Assembly (NCBI GenBank): GCA_965230265.1
Contig: OZ245999.1
Location: 2,046,001-2,110,000 of the forward strand
Direction: 5' to 3'
DNA length: 64,000 bases
Source of the DNA: JAJFKX01 sp965230265
GTDB lineage: Bacteria > Pseudomonadota > Gammaproteobacteria > Xanthomonadales > Wenzhouxiangellaceae
A program made the position numbers and the translations under genes. Below are positions 9,593 through 20,100 of the stretch, one piece after another (position 1 is the stretch's first letter; each line of letters begins with the position of its first letter). The notes below the pieces were generated by a model, which was not told the DNA's origin, made no database searches, and saw nothing but the letters and a program-made list of their open reading frames with translations.

Positions 9593-10690
9593 TTACGCTT
9601 CCATTTGACGGTGAAACGCATCCCGAAATTGGGAAAATGTACCCGCATCAATGGCCTCACGCATTTGTTGCATCAAAGTCTGGTAATAAGTGAGGTTATG
9701 TATCGTCGCCAAACGGTGCCCCAGTATTTCATTACAGCGATGCAAATGCTTGATGTAGGAACGCGAATAATTTTTACAGGCATAACAATGACATGCCGGG
9801 TCGATTGGGCCGGTGTCATCATTAAATTTTGCATTACGAATACGTAGCACACCCTGGCTGGTAAAAAAATGACCGTTGCGAGCATTGCGGGTAGGCATCA
9901 CGCAATCGAACATATCCACACCGCGAGCCACCGCTTCCACCAGATCTTCAGGCCGACCGACGCCCATCAGATAACGGGGTTTATCATCAGGCAATACCGG
10001 TGTAGTGAACTCCAGAACCTGATTGCGCTGCTGCATTGATTCACCGACACTCAAACCGCCAATGGCATACCCGTCAAAACCAATCTCCAGCAAACCGGTG
10101 GCAGATTGTTCCCGTAAATCCTGATGCATGCCACCTTGAACAATGCCAAACAACGCAGCAGGGTTATCCGCATGTGCCTGTTTGCTGCGTTGCGCCCAGC
10201 GCAAAGACAATTCCATTGATTCGCGTACCTGCGCATGCTCGGCCGGATACGGTGTGCACTCATCAAAAATCATCACAATATCCGAACCCAGCACCCGCTG
10301 CATGGCCATTGATTCCTCAGGCCCCAGAAACACTTTGGAGCCATCAACGGGTGAAGCGAAGGTAACGCCCTGTTCAGTAATTTTTCGACGCTCAGCCAAA
10401 CTGAACACCTGAAAGCCCCCTGAATCGGTCAGAATCGGCCCCGACCAATGCATAAAATCATGCAGATCACCGTGTCGGGAAATCACCTCAGCCCCTGGGC
10501 GCAGCATCAAATGAAAGGTGTTCCCCAACAAAATTTGAGCCCCCGTATCGCTGACCTCTTCCGGTGTCATCGCTTTAACGGTGGCATAGGTACCCACCGG
10601 CATAAAAGCCGGGGTTTCCACCATTCCACGGTCAAAACTCAAACGACCACGACGCGCGCCGCCATCGCTTTTTAGCAGATCAAATTTCAT
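9593..10690 (-). CDS. tgt: tRNA-guanine transglycosylase (queuine tRNA-ribosyltransferase)
   Basis: Tgt exchanges G34 of GUN anticodon tRNAs for preQ1 in queuosine synthesis. The 365-residue length fits the bacterial enzyme (about 375). Visible motifs are 'PVGTYATVKAMTPEEV', 'ILLGNTFHL..RPG', the catalytic 'DSGGFQVFSLA' region, 'GIVQGGM', 'GYAIGGLSVGE' and 'VDMFDCVMPTRNARNG'. The zinc site CHCYACKNYSRSYIKHLH is near the end. The gene normally sits directly after queA. Here queA is 19 kb upstream on the same strand, with the RHS island in between, so tgt must have its own promoter or be read from island DNA. No yajC/secDF genes follow it. Confidence 0.97.
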   Translation of the reverse strand: MKFDLLKSDGGARRGRLSFDRGMVETPAFMPVGTYATVKAMTPEEVSDTGAQILLGNTFHLMLRPGAEVISRHGDLHDFMHWSGPILTDSGGFQVFSLAERRKITEQGVTFASPVDGSKVFLGPEESMAMQRVLGSDIVMIFDECTPYPAEHAQVRESMELSLRWAQRSKQAHADNPAALFGIVQGGMHQDLREQSATGLLEIGFDGYAIGGLSVGESMQQRNQVLEFTTPVLPDDKPRYLMGVGRPEDLVEAVARGVDMFDCVMPTRNARNGHFFTSQGVLRIRNAKFNDDTGPIDPACHCYACKNYSRSYIKHLHRCNEILGHRLATIHNLTYYQTLMQQMREAIDAGTFSQFRDAFHRQMEA

Positions 10691-10794
10691 TAGGTTTTTA
10701 TATCAGAAGTTTCTTAAGCCATTCTAACATGCCCTCAATAATGACTTTTATTGCCTATAAAAACCAAGCCAAAAAACAGCTATAGAATGCATGA

Positions 10795-10821
10795 TTGACA
10801 AACCAAAATGGAATATATATG
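10795..10821 (+). promoter_or_regulatory. Candidate sigma-70 promoter for the RHS gene
   Basis: A perfect TTGACA box is followed 15 bp later by TATATG inside an AT-rich run. The spacing is short, so the call is tentative. It would give a leader of about 190 nt before the ATG at 11020, including the dyads at 10848-10917. Confidence 0.3.
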
Positions 10822-11008
10822 GCGTAATACACGCTGCTTGACATACTTTCGTCGTAGCTGCTACCGTGCAGCCAGTGCTCGCGGACTCCCGACGAACACT
10901 CGGTAATATTCATTACCACCTGAACCAGCGACAAGGTGATTTTAGATCGACAGGCCTAGGACGGGCCTGGTGGTTAGGCTTGGAGCCGTATTGGTTTTGC
11001 TGTGTATC

Positions 11009-11013
11009 AGGTG
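11009..11013 (+). promoter_or_regulatory. Ribosome-binding site supporting the start at 11020
   Basis: AGGTG lies six bases before the ATG at 11020, while the ATG at 11067 has only GTTGTT upstream. This favours translation starting at 11020, in the frame that encodes a signal peptide but not the RHS body. Confidence 0.6.
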
Positions 11014-11019
11014 TTTTAA

Positions 11020-11118
11020 ATGAAAGTGGATTTTATTAGGGTTTTTGTATTTATTGGGTTGTTGTTATGGGGGGCTGGCTATCTGCCGAAGAACCCGAAG
11101 ATGCACTGGACCGAATAA
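11020..11118 (+). CDS. Out-of-frame signal-peptide ORF of the giant RHS gene (32 codons as written)
   Basis: The ATG at 11020 opens a frame reading MKVDFIRVFVFIGLLLWG and then, in the sequence as given, AGYLPKNPKMHWTE and a stop. The first 18 residues make a good Sec signal peptide. A run of six Gs at 11069-11074 marks the point where this frame and the RHS frame meet. One more G would join this start to …GWLSA-EEPEDALDRI, giving a typical LSA cleavage site ahead of the RHS body. The short ORF is thus very probably the real start of the next gene, split by slippage or by a base-calling error. Confidence 0.65.
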   Translation: MKVDFIRVFVFIGLLLWGAGYLPKNPKMHWTE

Positions 11119-14100
11119 CTGCCGAGGTGGTGGCAGAAACCGGTTTCCCTGAACCCGCTCTTATTGATCAACGATTTTTTACATGGCTGACCAGTACCAC
11201 ACTGGCAGATGCCAGTGGAGAGCTGACCGGTTCAGGCAGCTGTGGTGTTAGCATCGCGGCCTGCACCCTACCCGTGGTCGAGGACCCAACATTCCCGGGG
11301 ATCCGCGATTTACGAATCAAAACCCGCCGGGACGGAAAGGTAAACGCCAGTTTTACGATAAGGTGGAGAAGGCCTGAACGCCTGCCTAGAGATTTGCGCG
11401 ATACCTATGAGCTGATTGCCTACGATGTTTACCTGGTTCGCGAAGATGGCGAATATGAACGCTACCGGCTCAACCGCCGTGTCAATCGCAATGGTGACTA
11501 CCGGCCACCACGTAAAATCAAATTCCGCCATCGCACTGCAGCTGATTATGAAATCCATGTGCAGGCCATTTACGATCTGATTGACTCGACAGCATCAGCA
11601 AATCAGGCACAGGCCTTTGCTGCCAATACCAATGATCCGACATCCAAAGGTGGCGATACCAATACTCGAATGGGGCCTGGTGGAATCGGCAGTGGCCTTT
11701 CTGGCGGCGGCTTTAGCGGTTCGGCCTCACCGGTCTTGTCGGACATCAGCACCACCGCGCCGAATTTGTATGCCTGTCTGACCGCTGCAGGGCACCAGGA
11801 CAGTAAAAAACTGGAGGAGATTGGTACCGTTATCTGCGTTGATGCGCAATTGCAAAATGCGGATGTCCAGGCACTGGATGAATTCTCCACACTGCATACA
11901 CTCAATATCAGCAATACCAGTAGTGTTGGTTTGTTTAACAACGATTTCGATGATCTTTCCGCATTATCAGGCTTGGCCGATTTATACAGCGTTAATGTCT
12001 CGCGGGTAAGCGCTTTACCAGGACCTGCATTGGCAGATGCCGATGGTGCATTGATTGTGACCGCACAGAATATTGGCGGTGGTTTGGGCAGCCTGCCTGA
12101 CCTTGGTGCTAATGGTGTTGATATCGTTAATCTGGATTTGGCTGATAACAATATCAGCAGTATCAATGGCAATCTGACGCCTCCTAACCTGGCACACCTG
12201 GACCTGAGTGCAAACCCTGTCAGCAATGGATCACTGCAATCGACAACGCTGGCAGTGGAATCACTATCGCTGCGCAACACCAATATACAGTCCATCAACC
12301 AGGCGTCATCCACGCTGAAGAATTCCGTCAAATACCTGGATGTCAGTGAATCACCGCTCAACGGCTCTCAGGATTTTTCTGCTTTTAACGGCCTGTGCAT
12401 GCTGGAAGCACAAAATATTACCGGACTGAATTCACTGGCCAATGGCGGCGGGCAAACCACCCTGCCCCAGCATCTGCAGCTGCTGTATGCATCCGGCAAT
12501 AGCAATCTGGCCACTGTGGGCAATGTGGGTGATTATGTCGGCGGGCAGAATTATGTACAGATTGATTTAAGCGGCGCCAATCAACTGGCCTGCCCGGAAA
12601 TCGGCCGAATGCATGATTACCCGGCCAATCATTTCAATCCACAATGCCCTCTGATCACCATTGCACCGTATATCGCCTTTGACGACTGCATGCCAGTCAC
12701 ACCAGTCATCACCACCAATAGCCATGCGGTGACCGATAATGATTCGTTTCAGTTAGGTGCAGCAGCGTTTGACAGCAACTTTTTCCTGGGTGTGGTGGAA
12801 CTGCAGGAATGTGCCGGCAATTGCAGCAACCCACAAAGCTGGGTCACCAGCAATGATCAGCCTGCCGATTTTATGGCGGCCTGGACGCTGGATTTACAAC
12901 GTTCTCTGGGTGAGTACCAGTTCCGTATTCAGGCCTGTACCCAGGCAGCATCCAGCCCCAACTGCGCCCATTCGCCGCAGATCAGTGTCAGCGTAGTTGA
13001 GCCTGAAGTGGTGACCGAACTGGAACATATCTGGATCGATGATTCACCGCAGGTCAGAACCTTCAAGCTGGCCTGGCGGATGCCGCTTTTCCATACCGCG
13101 CCGGATTACTTCCGGATCAGGCCCGGATTAACCCAGGTTGGCAGCAACCAGGTCGCAGGCGATGTGCTGTATGCCGACAATGTGGGCAACCGCATCTGGC
13201 ATTCGCAGGTGATTACCGCGGGTGATTTTTTGGGTGCGGTATACAGTGTTCAAGCCTGTGTGGGTAGCACCAGCGAAAACTACTGTGGTGAACCGGTAGC
13301 AATCAACCTGCAAACCAGCACACCAGGGCATGAGCTGGCGGATGTGCAAAATGTTGATTACATCTTGGATACCCAGGGCAACAATACCTTCCAGGTCACT
13401 TTAAATTACAGCAGTGATCATCTGTGCATCGGTGGACAACCGGCAACCGCCACCCGGCCTGATCATTTTCAGATTGCCAGCGCGGTCAATGGCAGCAGCA
13501 TTGGCCAGATCAATATTCCCGGTGGGCAATGCACGTCGTCTTTTACCTCTGCAACCTTGACCAATACGGTTCCGGGTTCGGCCTATACGGTGGCTGCCTG
13601 CACGGCGACTGGCGACTGCAGTGAAGCATCACTAATCACCCTTTTGGGTGCACCGACTGATACCGGTATACCGGCACCTGACTGGGTCACTACAACCATC
13701 AACCCCACTGATCAGCGCCAGTTTGAACTGAGCTGGACACAAGTTGCCGATGTGGATTACTACAAAGTGATTGAAGACGGTGAACAGGTTGATCAGGTAT
13801 TTATTACCGAAGACACCAGCATTCAGCTGCAGCGCTATAACGGTGGCGATTACAGCTTTACGCTGATGGCCTGTCGACGCGATCGGGACAATGGCGATAC
13901 CTGTGGTCTGGAACAAACCCAAACGCGTACTGCCAGCATCGACCTGTTGCCAGACGTTATGCAGAATATTCTGATCAATGATAACGAGGACCCCAACGAC
14001 AGCTTTGGCTGGGCCTGGGAGGATCAGTCAGAAAACACTATTCGTCTGTACTGGGGTTATTTCAATGTGGATTGTTCGGCAACGTATGCGATAGAACGCT

Positions 14101-17100
14101 TTAGACCCGATTACTACCAACTCGAAAACACTGGCAACGTGGTGTTCACCAATCCGATACCCACCGGTGTTTTTGAACTGGTGGATGCATCCAATGGTGA
14201 TGGAAACTGTATCTGGCAAAGTCCAGCGATCGATTTGGATTTTATGGTCGACTTTTTTGGAACACCTCAATACACCTGGGAAATAAGCGCCTGCAAAAAC
14301 GATGGTAACTGTGGAGATGCATCCACCTATACCGTCGATCTGAATAACCCGATTGGCTCAGCCCCACTCAATGATCAGCTGCTGGAAACGAATTACTGGG
14401 ATGCACCCCCAGCAGCAGCCACCCGCAACGTCGGCCCGGCTGAACTCAGCCCTGGCCTGTGGCATGACCCGGACTATATCAGCACCGGCTGGAATTTCTA
14501 TTTTGCCAGCCATGCACGCTATGCCCGTGTGCTGGAACAGTACGGCGACAGTTATGATCTGCTGGCGGTGTGGTATGCCCATATCCAGCGCCCGGTTGGC
14601 CCCGGCGGCAATATGGAATGGTCACCGGCCTGGTTTTATGCATTGATGAAACAGGACGATGTGGCTGACAACTATTACGAAGGCGCATTGATATTCCCCA
14701 ATCAAATCACTGGTGGTATCGAGCCCTGCGACCAAAGTGGTCAATGTTCTGTAGGAATGGTCAGGGTGACTTTCGACACGAACAGCAACACCAGTGCCGA
14801 AGTGCATGTGAATATGAACAGTAATCACGGCCTTGCCGGTATTGATGACAAAACCTTTAACCTGACCAATATTGCTTCTGATGGTGATTTGTTCGGCTGC
14901 ACCGCAGGTGACCTGCCGGAAAACCCGCATGATCACTACAGCGGTTTCTGGTGGCGTCGATTATCGGAGACCCAGATAGACAACAGCTTTATCACCGCCA
15001 GCTGGGTGGAGAGCTTTTTGGATACCGCCTTTATCGCGACCTATGACGATGACGGTTACCCGGTGTGGGTATCGGCGGTCAATGATGACCGGGTGGATCA
15101 ACCCTACACCCCACCAGCGGTGGTGCCTTGCGAGAGCACCAACCTTGCCCATGTGCACGATGGCCTGACCCGTGAAGTACCGGTCCGTTTTATTACAAAA
15201 GGTATTAACCCAATTCTCCCAGCACCCGACAGTTATGCAGTGGCGGATCATCGTGTCCAGATCGGTGATTTTGCCCGTATCTTTAACGACACAGGTGAAT
15301 TCGCCGACCAGCGCACCATGGGCATGTATGCCGACTTTGACCACAGCATTGGAGGTCGAAGTTTCAGTTTCAACATCGGTACCAGCACTGCACCCGAACC
15401 TTTGGAAAAAGTGGCCAATCTGCACAGCATCCGTTACTTCGTGCCTGGCAGCGAGTTTCATGATCAGTCACAGTGCGAGATGACCAATGGCGTTTGCCCA
15501 TTGTCACTGGACTGGTTCACTGATGATGATTATCCGGAAATCGGGCTGTTTTTGTATGACGAGGACAGCAACGACTATTTGCGCATCGCCTGTGCCGGCA
15601 GTGATTCTGGTTGCAGTACCAGCCACTACCCGGTGGTACTGGATTATGCCTACAACATCAGCAACCAGGGCAATTATCATTTTGAGCTGTGGAAATACAG
15701 CGATGTCGCCAATGGTGGCCCGAACACCAATGTTCAGGGCAACGCCATGATTGCCCGTTCGGGCAGCTTTGCGGTGGTGGATAATCTGATTGATGGTGGT
15801 GGTGGTATCAGTAATATTACACCGCCGGATATCAACAGCTCGGTGCATACCCATACCTCACACAATGCGGCTGTGGGTGTATTGACCGGCAGTGCCGGCA
15901 CCAGCGGTGGTGCGGCTACCTATTCGATCCCGGTCACCCTGCCACCGGGACGTGCCGGTATGCAGCCTGCAGTGGGCATCAATTACAACAGCCGCTCGGG
16001 CAACAGCCCGGTGGGCATGGGTTGGTCACTGGCAGCCGGTAGTGCAATTTCACGTTGTCCTGCCACCGTGGCGCAGGATGAGTATACCGTGGGTATTACC
16101 TTTACCGATACCGACCGGTTGTGCCTGGATGGGCAGCGACTGATACGGGTCGGTGATAGCAGTCCTTACTGGCAGGCCAACGGCGAATACCGTACCGAAA
16201 TCGACAGCTTTAGCCGAATCAGAATGGCGAATGATACCAGTGGCGATCAGTCAGCCAATAACAACTTACAGTTTGAGATTGAGCACAAGGACGGCACCAT
16301 CGCCTATTACGGCGAAACCACAGCCTCTATCGCCAAAGCCCACGGCAGTAACGATGATCGGGCCAGCAGCTGGCTGCTCAGCCGCCAGGTCGATCGCAGC
16401 GGCAACAGCATTCATTATCTGTATGCGCAACAGGGTGAGAGCACCGACACGGGCGCTCAGGCGCAAACCGTGACTCTGGGTACCGGCGAAACCGTGTTAT
16501 CGGCGATTGCCTATACCGGTGGTAGCGCCCCGGGCAACCGCCGGGTCGAGTTCACCTATGCAGGCCGCTGTATCGGTAACGACTGTGATGTGTATGAAAG
16601 TTATGTGGCGGGCTATCGCAGCGAACAAACCGTCAGCCTGAGCCATATCAAAACCTGTGTGGACAACAATGCCAATAACGCCTGTGATACCACCGAAATC
16701 ATTCGCGATTATGAACTGGCGCATCAACTCAGCGGTGCCACCGGCCGATTGCTACTGCAATCGGTAACCGAAAGCGCCTGCCTGAACGGCAGCTGTGAAA
16801 TACTCCCCGCCACCACCTTTACCTGGGGCGATACCGCGCAGACCTACAGCTATGGAAAAGTGCTGGTGGATGGTCTACCCCTGATAAACGATGATGACTT
16901 TAACTTTGAAACCTGGCATGACAACAGCACCGATCAGCAGCCACCAAGGATCGGTGTGGCCAGTGATTTTGATGGTGACGGCAACAATGACTGGCTGGTC
17001 AGCATGGGTGGCGAGCTGTATCTGATGGGCGTCAGTGCCGAGCAGCAGGAACTGGGCCGGGTGCGAGCACGCAGTGTTTCTGGTGAAGCGTTTATTGCCA

Positions 17101-20100
17101 GCAGTTTTAGTGGCGCTGGCGGCGATTTTAATAACGATGGTCGCATGGATTTGATGGGTGTGATGGTTAACCCGGCTACCCAGCAGCATGAATATGCGGT
17201 ATCGCAATGGAAAAATACCCAGTTCTGGGATCACCAGTGTACTGATACCGGCGGTGCTCCGACCGAATGCATGCTTGATGACCTGTTCGATATCACCTTT
17301 ACCGGAGTATCGGCAGGACTTTCAGTGGACGAAACAACAGGCGTATCCAGTTTATCGGCAATACCACATCCAGGGGATTACGATGGGGATGGCAGCAACG
17401 ATATTATGATTATGACTCATAATACCAGCGGTCAGGATGTTTACCGGATTTATTACAACCTGGATAGCACCTCCAGCAGCTTTGTGGATATTCTGGTTCC
17501 TACCTTGCCCGTTGGCGTAGGTCTGGTGCAGCCAAGTATCGGTGATTACGATGGCGATGGACGTACCGATATTTTGGTCAATGGCCAACCCAACGTCAGC
17601 GAAGGCCTCGATTTTGGTATCAGTCTGCTGGGTGTCATGTTTAACAATAACACCGATACCACACCAGCCAGCTTTACCTACTTCGCCACCTCACCACATG
17701 GCAATGCGGGTGACCCTGTCAATCACCTGGGCATGGATTTTGATCCCACCAAAACCTTCCACTTGCAGACCGATATCAATGGCGATGGCCTGGCAGACCT
17801 GGTGTTTTTACCGGCAGGTGAGCATGGTGACTTTACCGATACTGACGGCATCCACAGCTGGCATTATCAAATCAATACCGGTCAGCGCGGCGTTGATTTT
17901 TATGCTGATGCAATCGATACCCACTCAACCGCAGGGTTAACCCGGGTCACTGATCCAGATAATGCCAACCAGCAAGGTTTTATGCCGGTGTATGCCGGCA
18001 TTATCAGCCCAATGGACTGGAACAGCGATGGTCGCAGTGAACTGCTGGTTCCATCCAGTATTTTCCAGTCGGCCTGTATTATCCAGCGACAAGGACCACA
18101 CGATAATGGCAAACTATATTGCCCGGCTGACCCCAACCTGATCTACCATGCGACTGACCCTTGGTTACCAGGCAGCGCCGGCGGTGATCCGGGCTGTACA
18201 GAAGTACTGGGCGGTACCGATCCTCAGTTCTGTGAAACTTATAATGGTGGTTTAGGGCATCGCGACCCAACGGTCTACGAGATGGATGTGCTGGCCTTTG
18301 AGTATGATTCCGTGAATGAAACCTATAGCATTCAGGTGCATGCTGATACCGGCATGAAAGGCGGCAACACCCTGGGCAGTGGCGATTTATACGGCGATGG
18401 TATTGCCGATGTGTTCGGTGTACACGGCTGTTTTGAAACCCTGAACTCAGAAGCCAACCCGATGCATGCCGGTGTCACAGATTGCACTATTAGCAGTGGC
18501 GCTTATCCTGTGCAGTTACAGAATAAGGTGTCCAATGACATTGCCGGTCAGGAACCCGGCAGCGACCGCAACTACTACAGCAATAGCCTGCAAACCAGTG
18601 AAACCGAAGACACACTGGACCTGCTGCTGGCGGTTGAAGATGGTTTCGACCGGATGACAGATTTCAGCTATGCGCCCCTATCGGCCAGTGATGCTGCCAA
18701 CCGCACGGTGGATTTACCACTGTATACCATCCCCGACCGGGACAGTGGCGACAGCCTGTTGGATGAAGCCATGACGGCTGGCGTGGTCGATGAGTATTTT
18801 TACTTTAATTCCAGCATGCATGTGGTCTCGTCGATGAGCCATTCCAATGGCCTGGGTAACGGCTTTAACACCACCTACTACGGCTATGAAGAAGCGGTGT
18901 ACAACACCCGTGGCCGCGGTTTCCAGGGCTTTAGAGTGGTGCATACCATGACCGATATCAATGGTGACAATAATGATCTGTGGACCACCACCCGATTCCA
19001 TCAGGTGTTCCCATTGTCCGGGCGGGTACGCTCAGCAGAAACACGCACGCGGGCCGAATACAACAATCCGTTATCACAACCGATCAATACCAGCGATATG
19101 ACCTGGAGCAGCGTGAATACCTATCCCGGTGTTTATTTCCCACGTGCGGCCAGTGAAACCAGTGATAGCTATGATCTGGATGATCGCTTTTTGATCAATA
19201 CCACCAGCATCAGCCGAGGTTATGACATCTATGGCAACCTGACCCTGCAGACAACAATTTCTGATGATGTCGGTTTGATGACATCCACAACCACACTGAC
19301 CAACTCTTATGCAACAGACATTGACAGCTGGTGGATCAACCAGCTATTCAGTGCTGGAACAGAGACAAATGTGAGCTACGCTGCAGGCGTACCCGGCGCA
19401 CCACAGCTGAGCAAGGTTGTGACAACCCGCTATCAGTGGGATCAGGTGCAAAGGTTACCGGTTTGTGTGTATACCATCGGCAGTGAGTACTCACTGCTGG
19501 GTGCTACCAATTGTGCTTTCGATCAGGATATGACCAACGTTGGTACCAACGCCACCCGCACCATCACCGATTACGATAGCCATGGCAACCCCGACAAGGT
19601 GTATGTACTGGGCTCGAGTATGGGCCTTGCCCTACAGCGGTTGACCGATACCGATTTTGGCGGTGATGGCTATTTTGCCACTCAAGTGACCAACCCAATG
19701 GGTCACCGCGCCAACATGATCTATGATCCTCGCGAAGGCAATATTACCCAGATCACCGATGCCAATGGGCTGGTTAGCAAGATGGCCTATGATGTATTTG
19801 GCAGGGAAATACAAACCTGGTATCCCATTGCCGGTGCCGGTTTTAATACGCCATCGGGCCACTATGCACCACGCAGCAGCATGGCTTACCAGTGGTGTAT
19901 GGATTTAAACGAATGTGTTGGCAATGAGCTGTACCGGATGACAGCGACCACCGATGGCGCACCGGTTCAGCACCAGTATCTGGATATTCTAAACCGCGCC
20001 ATTCGAGTACGCAGCGGTGGTTTTGTGGGCAATGCCGATAACAGTGATGACTGGGTACAAGTCAGTAGTGGCTATAACGCCCGCGGGCAGATGACGGCCC

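Larger units (their letters stand above)
10691..11019. other. 329-bp intergenic region between tgt and the giant RHS gene, with foldable elements
   Basis: No gene is visible. The stretch holds TTGACA at 10795-10800 with a TATATG-like -10 at about 10816-10821, pointing toward the RHS gene. It also holds a 49-bp dyad (10848-10896) in which TTCGTCG pairs with CGACGAA and encloses a GCTGC/GCAGC hairpin, then a GGTAAT-attc-ATTACC hairpin (10902-10917). Both could belong to the RHS 5' leader. Confidence 0.5.

Noticed and set aside
11064..11076. Programmed -1 ribosomal frameshift at the G6 run
   Set aside because: The in-frame codons are TGG GGG, which do not form a classical X-XXY-YYZ slippery heptamer, and no stimulatory pseudoknot was evident. 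A length change in the tract or a base error is simpler.
11603..12361. 252-codon minus-strand frame under the LRR part
   Set aside because: It is a shadow of LRR codons (Leu/Ser-rich), with no family signal.
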